40,419 bases of DNA from JBAXHO01 sp037138855 (GTDB taxonomy: Bacteria > Patescibacteriota > Dojkabacteria > B142 > OLB20), in NCBI GenBank assembly GCA_037138855.1, contig JBAXHO010000008.1:1-40419 (forward strand), written 5' to 3'. The notes beneath the pieces were generated by a model that worked only from the letters and a program-made list of their open reading frames with translations, made no database searches and was not told the DNA's origin. The translations under genes were made by a program, and so were the position numbers. Below, piece after piece: positions 16,034-25,054 of this stretch; within the stretch, counting starts at the first letter, position 1, and every line of letters starts with the position of its first letter.

Positions 16034-16579
16034 TTACCGTGCTTTCCAAACCACTTCCTTCGCACCTTCTAGCTGATTAAGATAGCGGGCTAACGTAAAT
16101 AACCAGTCAGATAAACGATTGACATATTGCATGATCGCTGGAGCGACACCTTCGACATCAGTAAGCGCGACCAGTTCATGCTCAAAACGACGACAGACAC
16201 TTCGCGCGATAAAAGTATCGCATGCCGCCCGAGTACCACCCGGTAAAATAAAGTTTTTCAAAGAAGCAAGTTTACTTGTCCAGAGGTCAATTTCCGTTTC
16301 TAATATTTCTACTTCAGCAGCGGAAAGCAAATAGTCAGATTTTTCTGCCACTGCATGATCCATCATCAGATAAGCCCCAATTTTGAAAAGGATTTCCTGT
16401 TCGCGCTGCATAATTTGATTCAATTCAGAATTTTCTAGATATGAATTAATCAATCCCAGCCAGGAATTAAGCTCATCTAATGTACCAATTACAGCAATTT
16501 TTTGAAATGATTTCCGGATTCTGGTCCCACCAAAAGTACCTGTTTCTCCATGATCACCTTTTTTTGTATAAATTTTCAT
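16034..16579 (-). CDS. pduO: PduO-type cob(I)alamin adenosyltransferase
   Basis: A 181-residue protein of normal family length. It transfers the adenosyl group of ATP to cob(I)alamin to make adenosylcobalamin, in the cytoplasm. Family motifs are complete: TKKGDHGETGTFGG (5-18) for ATP binding, DELN (35-38), LPGGTRAACDTFIARSVCRRFEH (112-134) with the conserved Arg residues, and YVNRLSDWLFTLARYLN (152-168). No cobalamin synthesis or cobalamin-dependent enzyme gene lies in the window, so it may serve salvage for an enzyme elsewhere, such as a class II ribonucleotide reductase. It is followed upstream by obg in the same direction, 102 bp apart. Confidence 0.93.
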   Translation of the reverse strand: MKIYTKKGDHGETGTFGGTRIRKSFQKIAVIGTLDELNSWLGLINSYLENSELNQIMQREQEILFKIGAYLMMDHAVAEKSDYLLSAAEVEILETEIDLWTSKLASLKNFILPGGTRAACDTFIARSVCRRFEHELVALTDVEGVAPAIMQYVNRLSDWLFTLARYLNQLEGAKEVVWKAR

Positions 16580-16655
16580 ATGTAAACTAGTTAGAAGCTA
16601 AAGTTAAAAGCTAATAGTTAACAATTTTACCCAACATCTTAAGCTAAAAGCCTAC

Positions 16656-16668
16656 CAGCCTATGGCTG
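16656..16668. repeat. CAGCC-TAT-GGCTG hairpin
   Basis: A perfect 5-bp stem with a 3-nt loop in the pduO-obg spacer. Similar to the element at 4241-4255. Confidence 0.55.
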
Positions 16669-16681
16669 AATCTGTTATCTT

Positions 16682-16705
16682 CTAACTTTTAACTATTAAC
16701 TTCTT
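16682..16705 (-). repeat. Heptad repeat overlapping the end of obg
   Basis: On the minus strand, units AAGTTAA, TAGTTAA and AAGTTAG run through the last codons and the stop of obg. Confidence 0.65.
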
Positions 16706-17638
16706 AATAAACTTAAATAATTCTTTGACACTATCATAATCAAAAGAAGAGGTTAATAATACCGGCTTTCCAGTCTGTTTAGCAAGTTGTTTTTGAATTT
16801 TAATTGCAGCTTCCTCAGCAAGGATATCCTTTTTATTGAGAATTATTACTTCCGGTAAATCACAAAGTGCTGGATTAATTTTAACTAATTCTTCCCGAAT
16901 TAATTGATAATCTTGAAATGGTTCAGAATTTTCCAGACTAATAAAATGAACAACTAAACGCGCTGAACGGGCATGTTTCATGAAATTGGAACCTAATCCT
17001 TTTCCAGCACTAGTGCCTTCAATCAAACCTGGTAAATCCATGAGGATCAAACCACCAGCATTGGCAAGATTGGGATGTAATGTAGTAAAAGGATAAGGCG
17101 CAACTTTTACGGTGGCATTTGTTAAAGCATTAAGCATACTGGACTTCCCGGCATTGGGAAGACCAATAAAAACCACATCTGATTGCAACTCCAAGTCCAG
17201 CATCAACATTAATTCCTGCCCTGGTTTCCCAGGAGTAGTTTTGCGTAAAGTCGCTACCTGACCACGTCGAAAAAAATAATTACCCAAACCACCACGACCA
17301 CCCTTAGCCAGTAACACTTTTTCATCATGTTTAGAAATTTCCGCAATTTGATTACCCTCCAAATCAGTAACGATTGTTTTTAAAGGAACCTGTATTACTA
17401 GATCAGTACCACCTTTTCCTGTTTTATTATTATCACTGCCACGATCACCCACTTCTGCCTTATAGTCACGCTCATACTTTAGTTTAGAAAGATCATGAAG
17501 ATTAAATGAACCCTGAAAATAAATATTACCCCCATCACCGCCATTACCACCCGAGGGCATACCTACTTCATTAAAATGAATATGGCCGTTACCGCCACGA
17601 CCAGCTTTGAGATTAATACGAAGTTTGTCAATTAACAT
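16682..17638 (-). CDS. obg: Obg family GTPase without C-terminal OCT domain
   Basis: A 318-residue ribosome-associated GTPase of the Obg/CgtA family, acting in large-subunit assembly. The glycine-rich Obg fold occupies about 1-155 (GRGGNGHIHF, GGNGGDGG, GKGGTDL, KGGRGGLGN). G-domain motifs: G1 GLPNAGKS (159-166), G2 in PYPFTTLHPN (181-190), G3 DLPG (201-204), G4 NKKD (268-271). The protein ends soon after G5, so the variable OCT domain is absent. Its last codons, encoding KKLIVKS and the stop, are themselves heptad repeat (AAGTTAA, TAGTTAA, AAGTTAG), suggesting that repeat growth has reset the C-terminus. Confidence 0.95.
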   Translation of the reverse strand: MLIDKLRINLKAGRGGNGHIHFNEVGMPSGGNGGDGGNIYFQGSFNLHDLSKLKYERDYKAEVGDRGSDNNKTGKGGTDLVIQVPLKTIVTDLEGNQIAEISKHDEKVLLAKGGRGGLGNYFFRRGQVATLRKTTPGKPGQELMLMLDLELQSDVVFIGLPNAGKSSMLNALTNATVKVAPYPFTTLHPNLANAGGLILMDLPGLIEGTSAGKGLGSNFMKHARSARLVVHFISLENSEPFQDYQLIREELVKINPALCDLPEVIILNKKDILAEEAAIKIQKQLAKQTGKPVLLTSSFDYDSVKELFKFIKKLIVKS

Positions 17639-17684
17639 AATTCAGTAACTAAAAGGTAGAAAATAAAGTAGCAAGTTGAAAAAG

Positions 17685-17712
17685 GTAGCTGGTATCTAGT
17701 ATCTGGTAGCTA
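17685..17712. repeat. Heptad array, reverse orientation
   Basis: GTA starts at 17685, 17692, 17699 and 17706 (units GTAGCTG, GTATCTA, GTATCTG, GTAGCTA), the complement of the TAC class. Confidence 0.8.
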
Positions 17713-17750
17713 ATTCATTACGAAATACTAAAAGTATCAAATAGCCTAAA

Positions 17751-17816
17751 CGTCATTCCGGAAATTAGATTTTCTTAATCGTAGTTTAGAAAATCTTGCT
17801 GTCCGGAATCTAACGT
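17751..17816. repeat. 66-bp imperfect inverted repeat
   Basis: AGATTTTCT (17767-17775) faces AGAAAATCT (17788-17796); outside these, TTCCGGA (17756-17762) faces TCCGGAA (17802-17808), and CGT/ACG close the ends. The arms differ by small insertions. The part at 17800-17812 is the reverse complement of 8676-8688, so this may be a dispersed element. Confidence 0.65.
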
Positions 17817-17850
17817 AATACTAATTCAAACTTCATTCCTGTCTCCCGCC

Positions 17851-17871
17851 TACTGTCTACCAACTACCGTC
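17851..17871. repeat. Short TAC heptad array next to a stop codon
   Basis: TACTGTC, TACCAAC and TACCGTC in exact 7-bp phase, ending 2 bp before the stop of the 429-aa gene. Confidence 0.65.
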
Positions 17872-17872
17872 T

Positions 17873-19162
17873 CTACTTTCCTCCGCCAATAATTTTATCT
17901 AAAAAAGGAATTGCAAAAGGAAGGCTAAAACTATTGGAAAGATACAATCCGACTATCAATAATACCACACCTAGCAAGAAGAAGATGATAATCATAATAA
18001 TCATTTTGGTCATACTCCCTTTTGCAGGTTTATTTTCATTTTTTTGTGCATTGAGCGGTGGCAATGTATTTATCTGTGGGCTATTTAGAGGAGTAGTGAC
18101 AATTGCTGGTCCTGATTGTTCAGTAAATTGTGATTGTAGTGCACTACTGAGGTTATTTGTCACCACTTGTGGCTGTGGAGGAAGATTGGTAACTACTTGA
18201 GGAACAACTTGAGCAGGTGCAATTGTATTTATGGTTGGATTATTGAGAACATTATTAGGTACTACAGGACTATCATTTATTAATGGAGCAGGAGTAGGAT
18301 TATATATACCGGCAGCAGTATTGGAATCTGCTATCAAATCAGAAAGTGAAGGTCCGGCAGTTACAATTATGGGACTAGGAATAACAGGTGCTGTAGCAGG
18401 GCTGCCAACTGGTTGTGGTGATACCATATTATCTGAAGCAAAATTATTTTGCTGATGCACTACTTTATTTAAACCAGTATTGACCTGTTCATACGAAACT
18501 ACAGGCGGTGCTACAGGGATCACAGGCTCAGGAGTAGCTGGAATAGCAGAAATCGGATTAAGATCAGGTAAGATTTCCACAGTCTGACTAACAGGAGTGG
18601 CTGACAAATCTGGACTAACTGAAACAATCGGTGTCACTGGTGCATTTAAACCAGCTAAACTTTCAATCGGAATATTATTGGGACCAAGATTTGCTGTAAC
18701 TGGACTAATATTTGTAATTTTCCCCAAAGACTCCAATCCCGGAACTACCGCACCACTTGAAGGGACTACAGCGCTAGCTGCCAAATCCGGAAGCGGTGTA
18801 TTAGCAACTACAGGAACAGGAGCATTATCTCCCAAACTGGGAATATTATTAACTGGTGCAACTGGAGCTGTAGTAGGAACAACAACTGTGGGAGTTATAT
18901 TCTCCACAGGGGCACTATTCATTACATCATCGATCAACTGTGCTTTTTGATTAGTATCACCTGCCACACTTGCCTTTATCGGGGTAGTAGCCCCGCTATT
19001 ATATGGTGGCATAGTTTGATTCAAACTGGGAATATTACTAGTCAAATTCGCTGCTACAGGATCAATTACCGGTGGCATATTTACAGCTGGCGGTGTCGGA
19101 CTAGCTGGATTAAGATTGCTATTATTCACAGCAGAACTATTTAAATCTAGAGGTGTACCCAT
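17873..19162 (-). CDS. Low-complexity tail-anchored membrane protein
   Basis: 429 residues, dominated by Pro, Ala, Val, Asn, Thr and Ser from the start to about residue 370 with almost no charge, so probably disordered. A Lys-containing patch (KNENKPAKGSMTK) precedes one membrane span at about 387-408, followed by a short Phe/Pro/Gly tail. No N-terminal signal. With this topology the long low-complexity part would face the cytoplasm if tail-anchored, or the outside if inverted. No enzyme motif. It is divergent from the giant 19400 gene, which may point to a shared envelope role. Family not recognised. Confidence 0.75.
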   Translation of the reverse strand: MGTPLDLNSSAVNNSNLNPASPTPPAVNMPPVIDPVAANLTSNIPSLNQTMPPYNSGATTPIKASVAGDTNQKAQLIDDVMNSAPVENITPTVVVPTTAPVAPVNNIPSLGDNAPVPVVANTPLPDLAASAVVPSSGAVVPGLESLGKITNISPVTANLGPNNIPIESLAGLNAPVTPIVSVSPDLSATPVSQTVEILPDLNPISAIPATPEPVIPVAPPVVSYEQVNTGLNKVVHQQNNFASDNMVSPQPVGSPATAPVIPSPIIVTAGPSLSDLIADSNTAAGIYNPTPAPLINDSPVVPNNVLNNPTINTIAPAQVVPQVVTNLPPQPQVVTNNLSSALQSQFTEQSGPAIVTTPLNSPQINTLPPLNAQKNENKPAKGSMTKMIIMIIIFFLLGVVLLIVGLYLSNSFSLPFAIPFLDKIIGGGK

Positions 19163-19240
19163 GGCAGTTAGAAAAAAAATATATTCATTAATAGTTTACA
19201 GGAATGGTGACAAAAAACAAGTGGCAGAAAAGTACGAATT

Positions 19241-19265
19241 ATTTCAAATTGCATAATTCTTCCAG
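19241..19265 (-). repeat. 25-bp dispersed repeat, copy 3
   Basis: The reverse complement matches 4157-4181 at all 25 positions. It lies in the divergent spacer before the giant gene. Confidence 0.9.
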
Positions 19266-19372
19266 TTTCCATATTCCAGTATTTCTCTCTAGCTAAAATT
19301 TTTCAATTAATTTAGAATAGTTTAAGTATTGAAAATTTCCTTTGCAAAGTATTGATTTTACGGAAAAAATGT

Positions 19373-19378
19373 TATAAT
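19373..19378 (+). promoter_or_regulatory. -10 box of the giant gene
   Basis: TATAAT with a possible TTGATT 15 bp upstream (19352-19357). The predicted start near 19385 is downstream of the TTG at 19352, so translation must begin at the ATG at 19400. Confidence 0.55.
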
Positions 19379-19399
19379 TATTTAGTTAATTTGCACTAT

Positions 19400-22300
19400 A
19401 TGTCAAATAAGGATGAAGAACAATCTCCTCTATTTCCAACAGTAGCTATAGCTGATCCCCCAGATTCCACAGATTCCAATCGAAAACCTCCTGAAAATTT
19501 CAAAGGAGATGCTACCGCCATCCCTCCCGAAGAGCCTCGGCGGTATGATTCTGCTAAAATGCTTGAAGCACATCCTGACTTGAAAGAATTACAAAAACAA
19601 CTCAAAAGTATCCAAATTTTACTGCTTTGTAAGAAAGATAGTAATAAAATTCCTGAATCAATCGGAAATTTATACAATAGAATTTCAGATCCCAATGTTG
19701 CTCTGGATAAATTTCTTACTTTGGCTACATCTATAAAACAAACAAAAGAAAAATTTAAACCAAAAGATTTACAAAAAGCAGAGAAAATCGTAGATCAATT
19801 TAATGATATATTAGATATAAATGCCCTTACTGCTTTATATGAAAATTCGACTATGATTCGCCACACAGGACTTCATAAGACAGATATTATAAATATTGAT
19901 ACGGCACTCAAATCAATTCTCCCTCCGGAAGACCCTGGGGTTGAACCAATTAGAGAATTATTATTAGCTGTAGGAGATAAATTTAAGGAATCAAAAGAAT
20001 CATTTTTATCCCAAGCTATTCTTCTTCCAATTTTAAAATTCACTTTACAAATCCGAAGCCTAATTGGAAATATCGACAAGGTTGGTATGACCGAATTGAT
20101 ACAAAAGAATGGATTGTTAACACCTTCTCAAAAGAATGCATTATTATTTGATTTACAATTAGTTACAGCACCAAAAAAATTCGCTAAACCAGAAAGTAAA
20201 AATTATTCTGTACCTCCAGAATCAAAACAGGAAGCTAAAAGTCCAATAGCTAATAATAATCCTCCAAAAAAAAAACAACCTGAATCAAAATTGGCTAAAA
20301 TTGAAAAAGAACTTGAAATTATAAAAGCACCCCCATCTAAGTCTACTGTGTCTTCAGTTGAAGAGTTTTTTGCTAATACTCAATCACCGGAAACAAAAGC
20401 AGTCATTCCTGTAGAAAAAGCTCTCGCTGGTGAAACAAGAAAATTATTACGGCTTATTAGTGAAGCAGAACAAGAAACTCTTCAAAAACTTTCTCCAGAA
20501 GAAAAAAATATTATTTTTGTACGTGAAATTTTACAACATAATTTACTTTTTTCTACTAAAGAAGAAAGAGAACAAGTCTACCGAGATTTACGTAAAATTC
20601 TCTTCCACGAAACTTCTACAGATGCTCAACCAGTTGAATCTACTGATTTCAATCATTTTGATAATACCCAGGATAGACTGGAAGAACATTTCGTAGAAAA
20701 ACAACAATCTATCCGTCATAAACAATTACATTACCTACTGATCGCAGCGAAACAAACTCATTTCGAAAAGGTTCATGATATTGAAGCTTTATTGAAGCAA
20801 GACATCATAGAAGCAGAACAAATATCTCCACTCGATCAAGCTATCCGTGAAAAAATTCAAGAACAAAGCAAAGAAGATCCTGAATTAGAAAATGATATAA
20901 ACATTGCTTTTCGAAATACTTTTCTGGATAAATTAGCGAACTCAAATACACCTGCTGAGATTATTACTGAATTAAAAAATAAAGACCTATCAGAATTATC
21001 TCTTTCTGTTACCAGTGAAGGCTATTTTGAATTGGATTTTTCTGGAATAGATTCACGTTTACTAATTGCCAAACTTACCCAAGCCAGAAATGCAAAAAAT
21101 GAACTTGTGAGTGAAAATGTCGGTACTGATTACCAAGCAGAAATTTTGCCGAGTGCTGCTACAAATTTTGATGTCATTCTTTTAAATACTAAAGGTAAAG
21201 ATACTGATGCAATCTATAGACAAAACATTCTCAGAGAGCATGAAATCATGCACTGCAAACAAAATGAGATTTTACAAATTGACTTAAATAGACTAGAAAC
21301 TAGAATTACCAACACCCTATTTCGAAAAATTCTAACCAAAAATCACCTTGAAAATATCGATATAAAATTATTTCGTAAACAATTTCACAATATAAAATTA
21401 GTTCAAAGAAATTTAGTTGCCTATTTACGAGATCCTCTAGCAAACAACATTCCAAATGAATTATTAAAATATACTTCTGACATAAAAGCACTATCTACTG
21501 ATACCAAAATCCAAACATATCTCGGTTATTATGAGAATCGTAAAGAAACCATTTTACAACATAGTCAAATTCTTGATGAAACAGCTACCAAACTTCATAC
21601 CTGGGATCGAAAGTCTAACTTTACACTTGAAGATGCCGGCTTAAATTTTTATTACGAAAATGATATTCGTATGAAAATGGCTTTAGAAAAATTAAACATC
21701 AAAGATTTTGATCCTACCAATCCTGACCCCAAGCATTTGAAGGCTTTACAAGAATATCGAATAAATCTTTTCAATCCCAAAGATCCGGCACATATTGCTA
21801 TTCTATCTTTAATCCGCTTTATCAATGATAATAAAGCAAAATTTGATGATGAAACTCAAATTATGCTTTCAGATATGGTAAACGGTAAAGATATGCCTTT
21901 CTTGAACTTAAATACAATTTCACAATTAATTGAAAGTTTCAAATTATCCAATCACACGATAAATTTTGAAAATATTAAGCAACTAACTCTCAAGCAAATA
22001 GAGACACTGATGCAACTTGGTTTAAATCAGGACTTTCCTTTAGAACAAGAGACTGTTTTATGTAATCTTTTTTCACCAGACAGCCAGGGTGCAGTTGAGT
22101 TACCTGATATTGCTACAGAACGAATGTCAGCAGATAAACATTTACTGTCTGTCCAGAATGGAAATAAACTTGATAATACAACAAAACCTTGGGTATACAG
22201 TGCTTCCAGCGTCCGTCAAATGGCTTATGCTGTACCAGAATTATCTGGAAAAAATATCAAGCCACACTGGAATCCTTGGAAAGTAAATCCAAATTTTCCG

Positions 22301-24496
22301 CAAATGCGTAAATCAGTTTTTTTTGGATTAATTCCCGTACCTGGAACTGGATTTGCAGGTGCACAAAGCTGGCTCCAAGCTTTTCCTGGCATCGCAAAAT
22401 GGGCAGAGTCTCCTTTGACAGAAGAACAGAACTTCTTTGGTAAAGGTTTACTCCCTTTCGCATGGGGTAAAAATAGAAAAATTGTTGATAAATTTATTAA
22501 ATATGTCCCAGGATTACAAACATTTACTGAAAAACATAATATAAAACCTTATAAAAATCATCCCTATTTAGATCAATATCTTTCATTAGAACGTAAAAAT
22601 ATTGAAGAACATATTGCCACAGCCTTGAAAGGAGTTATGAGTTTACAACAATATGGCCTTTCTACAAATCAACTTTTTCAAATTCTTGCAGAAATTGGTG
22701 GCTTTACTCCAGACTATTATCGGGGGACACCAGAACAATCTTTTTCTTCATGGAAAACTGATAATGATGAACTTAGAAACAATCCTGCTCTCTACGAGTT
22801 TTTAATCAAAAGTGAAGGCATGGATCCAGATCAAATAAGCTTCCTGAAAGATGGAGATAGCTTAACACCTCTAGGAGCTGATGACCACTCACTTGAGGCG
22901 ACATTTGATCTAAAGGGAACAAATGTCAAAATCAAAAAAGGAACAATGACTGACAGTTTGCTTTCCATTATGGGTGAACTTACTTCTATGTTTGCAGAAG
23001 AAGAACAAACTAAGCTACCACCAGGCAAAGGAACAGAGCATGATTTTTATCGCTTTAAAGGTGAAGTAGATCGAATTGGACATGCTATGATGCGAGAAGA
23101 TAAAAAACTAATTGATAAAGGTAAGGACAGCAGAGGTAAACGTTATACAATTGCCGATTTAATAATCGAAATTAAAAATACTGACCGGATCGGTTTTCTT
23201 GATGAAGATTTATGGGAATCTCCAGAATATCAAAATCTAACAGATGACGAAAAAGAAAAAGCAGGACGAACAAGATTTAAGGAAGGAACAAGCAAAAAAG
23301 AGATCGCAGCTGACTTCAATAAAAATGAACGCGCCAATCCAAGAAAATATATCTGGATTGGAGAAAAAGATCCAGATGATCTTGATAAAAATCGTTTCCT
23401 TGTAGAAGATGCCCGTCGTTTCGTGGCGCAATTTTACCTGGCCAAATCTTATCGTACATTAGAACTTGGGCTATATGGTAATATTGGCAGTATTGATATC
23501 AAAAAAACTGCTGCCGGTGAAACTACTTTTAATCTCAATCATCAACTTTTCAAAACAGCAAATGATTATCTTGAACAGGGATATCCTTCAATCACTACTG
23601 ATCCAAAATTTGCAGAACTGACTGCAGTCGGTCCCATAATTATCTTTGCAAATGGAGCTATCTCCAAAGAGGATTTAATTAAAATTTATAAAGAAACCTC
23701 TCCCTGGTTAAATGATCTTGAAATTTCAGAAATTATTTCAAATCAAATACCAGCAGGAGAAGATGGTGAAATAAAAGATTTTAAAATTTTTCATAAAGAC
23801 GCACGACGATATGGAAAAAATGTTACTATGGGTGGATTTGAAATCCCAATTGACTCCATCGAACGATTTAGTCCGGAGTTACTAAATCGCTTATGGGGAG
23901 AAATCAAAAATCATGAACAAGAAGATGGCTCAAATATTAGACATATTGACAAATATGGTGCCGGAGGAATCATTTATCAGTATTACGACTGGTATGATGA
24001 AATAATGCAAAGTGCAAGAATGTGGACCACCTTTCAACTACGTAGTCGTGAAGTAGATATGCTCCGTGAACAATCTGATCTTTTTCAAGATGCCTGGGGT
24101 TCGACTATTAAACTAGATCGTGCAGCAAGACTATCTACCTTGCTTGCTTCAATGTTTGTAGCTAATCCAGTAGTTTCCGGTGCAATGATTTTAGGCACTA
24201 TTGGCTGGTCACTTTTCATATCTGACCGTTGGAAGCAAAATGAAGCGAATTGGAAAGCCAAACTTAAAGAAACTGAAATTATGCTAAAAAATTTTTTTCA
24301 AGAATCCGAAACTTGGGGTCAATTTGGTGATAAACAATTTAATACAACTGTATTAAAATATATGTTTGGTGAAACCAAACGTATCAGAGCTATGTGGAAA
24401 GGACTTTACAACAAAAATGCCAATCCAGTCAAAACTGGGTATATGAATAAAGCTCTCAGTAGTTTCTTTGGTAGTATTGGTACTGTTGCTGCCTAA
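19400..24496 (+). CDS. Giant 1698-aa orphan protein with HEIMH motif
   Basis: I do not recognise this protein. Read from the ATG at 19400 it has 1698 residues. The first 350 are charged and Pro-rich with Lys-rich linkers (KKKQPESKL). The middle is helical. HEIMH at residues 614-618 fits the zinc-metallopeptidase HExxH pattern, preceded by the strand-like FDVILLNTKG. The C-terminal third contains several Asp/Glu/Lys-rich stretches and ends with a hydrophobic hairpin at about 1575-1612 (STLLASMFVANPVVSGAMILGTIGW). No signal peptide. It is followed 16 bp later by a small helical protein and then the VirB6-like gene, which suggests a part, partner or substrate of a secretion system. Confidence 0.8.
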   Translation: MSNKDEEQSPLFPTVAIADPPDSTDSNRKPPENFKGDATAIPPEEPRRYDSAKMLEAHPDLKELQKQLKSIQILLLCKKDSNKIPESIGNLYNRISDPNVALDKFLTLATSIKQTKEKFKPKDLQKAEKIVDQFNDILDINALTALYENSTMIRHTGLHKTDIINIDTALKSILPPEDPGVEPIRELLLAVGDKFKESKESFLSQAILLPILKFTLQIRSLIGNIDKVGMTELIQKNGLLTPSQKNALLFDLQLVTAPKKFAKPESKNYSVPPESKQEAKSPIANNNPPKKKQPESKLAKIEKELEIIKAPPSKSTVSSVEEFFANTQSPETKAVIPVEKALAGETRKLLRLISEAEQETLQKLSPEEKNIIFVREILQHNLLFSTKEEREQVYRDLRKILFHETSTDAQPVESTDFNHFDNTQDRLEEHFVEKQQSIRHKQLHYLLIAAKQTHFEKVHDIEALLKQDIIEAEQISPLDQAIREKIQEQSKEDPELENDINIAFRNTFLDKLANSNTPAEIITELKNKDLSELSLSVTSEGYFELDFSGIDSRLLIAKLTQARNAKNELVSENVGTDYQAEILPSAATNFDVILLNTKGKDTDAIYRQNILREHEIMHCKQNEILQIDLNRLETRITNTLFRKILTKNHLENIDIKLFRKQFHNIKLVQRNLVAYLRDPLANNIPNELLKYTSDIKALSTDTKIQTYLGYYENRKETILQHSQILDETATKLHTWDRKSNFTLEDAGLNFYYENDIRMKMALEKLNIKDFDPTNPDPKHLKALQEYRINLFNPKDPAHIAILSLIRFINDNKAKFDDETQIMLSDMVNGKDMPFLNLNTISQLIESFKLSNHTINFENIKQLTLKQIETLMQLGLNQDFPLEQETVLCNLFSPDSQGAVELPDIATERMSADKHLLSVQNGNKLDNTTKPWVYSASSVRQMAYAVPELSGKNIKPHWNPWKVNPNFPQMRKSVFFGLIPVPGTGFAGAQSWLQAFPGIAKWAESPLTEEQNFFGKGLLPFAWGKNRKIVDKFIKYVPGLQTFTEKHNIKPYKNHPYLDQYLSLERKNIEEHIATALKGVMSLQQYGLSTNQLFQILAEIGGFTPDYYRGTPEQSFSSWKTDNDELRNNPALYEFLIKSEGMDPDQISFLKDGDSLTPLGADDHSLEATFDLKGTNVKIKKGTMTDSLLSIMGELTSMFAEEEQTKLPPGKGTEHDFYRFKGEVDRIGHAMMREDKKLIDKGKDSRGKRYTIADLIIEIKNTDRIGFLDEDLWESPEYQNLTDDEKEKAGRTRFKEGTSKKEIAADFNKNERANPRKYIWIGEKDPDDLDKNRFLVEDARRFVAQFYLAKSYRTLELGLYGNIGSIDIKKTAAGETTFNLNHQLFKTANDYLEQGYPSITTDPKFAELTAVGPIIIFANGAISKEDLIKIYKETSPWLNDLEISEIISNQIPAGEDGEIKDFKIFHKDARRYGKNVTMGGFEIPIDSIERFSPELLNRLWGEIKNHEQEDGSNIRHIDKYGAGGIIYQYYDWYDEIMQSARMWTTFQLRSREVDMLREQSDLFQDAWGSTIKLDRAARLSTLLASMFVANPVVSGAMILGTIGWSLFISDRWKQNEANWKAKLKETEIMLKNFFQESETWGQFGDKQFNTTVLKYMFGETKRIRAMWKGLYNKNANPVKTGYMNKALSSFFGSIGTVAA

Positions 24497-24512
24497 TTTT
24501 TAACCAAATAAT

Positions 24513-24977
24513 ATGATATTCAAAAGTCCTACAATTATTAAATTTCTTAAAAAAAACTTTGGTTTTACTGATACTCAAATACGGATATTACAACTGCAAT
24601 ATATGGAACAGATGGCAAAAATTTATTTAAATTCCGTATACAAATTTCTTGAAAAAACTAATGATATAGAAAAATTAGCAATGCTGAAAAATCTTACAGA
24701 TCATATGGATGAAGGTGACTTTTATGAAAATATGCAAAATATTATGGATAAGATTACAATTGAAATACAAACACATCCAGAAATTCAGTCTGCTTTTGAT
24801 AAAGAGCTCGCTGATTATGATGATATCTTACAAGAAGATTTAGTAGCTAACCTTAGCCAGGAACAATATCAGGAATTGATGACAGCGGGAATAGAAGAAT
24901 TAAAGTTTATTGAAAAAAATGAAATTGAAGATAATAAAATAATCCAAAAAGCTACTGCTGCTCAAAATTTCAATTAA
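24513..24977 (+). CDS. Small acidic helical protein
   Basis: 154 residues, highly acidic and predicted almost entirely helical, with no signal peptide or membrane segment. It begins 16 bp after the giant gene without a Shine-Dalgarno sequence and is probably co-transcribed with it. Its length and helical pattern would suit a chaperone or adaptor for the giant neighbour, as small acidic chaperones accompany secretion substrates in other systems, but there is no family match to support this. A separate promoter follows it. Confidence 0.7.
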   Translation: MIFKSPTIIKFLKKNFGFTDTQIRILQLQYMEQMAKIYLNSVYKFLEKTNDIEKLAMLKNLTDHMDEGDFYENMQNIMDKITIEIQTHPEIQSAFDKELADYDDILQEDLVANLSQEQYQELMTAGIEELKFIEKNEIEDNKIIQKATAAQNFN

Positions 24978-24999
24978 CCCCCAAAAAAACACTTCTTTA

Positions 25000-25028
25000 T
25001 TGCATTGGTTTTTAGAAACTTTTATACT
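25000..25028 (+). promoter_or_regulatory. Promoter of the VirB6-like operon
   Basis: TTGCAT (25000-25005), 17-bp spacer, TATACT (25023-25028). Predicted start about 25035; leader about 20 nt. Confidence 0.75.
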
Positions 25029-25042
25029 AAGGTAATACCTTA
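25028..25042. promoter_or_regulatory. 15-bp dyad over the transcription start
   Basis: TAAGGTAATACCTTA is a perfect palindrome around a central A. It overlaps the last base of the -10 and the predicted start, a classic repressor position. The 1-nt centre rules out an RNA hairpin of full length. Confidence 0.6.
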
Positions 25043-25054
25043 AATATCTATACT

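Noticed and set aside
16580..16681. Cobalamin riboswitch near pduO
   Set aside because: The spacer is too short and repeat-like, and no B12-box-like conserved core was seen.
19352..19399. Upstream TTG start of the giant protein
   Set aside because: The TTG lies upstream of the -10 box at 19373-19378, so it would not be on the transcript.
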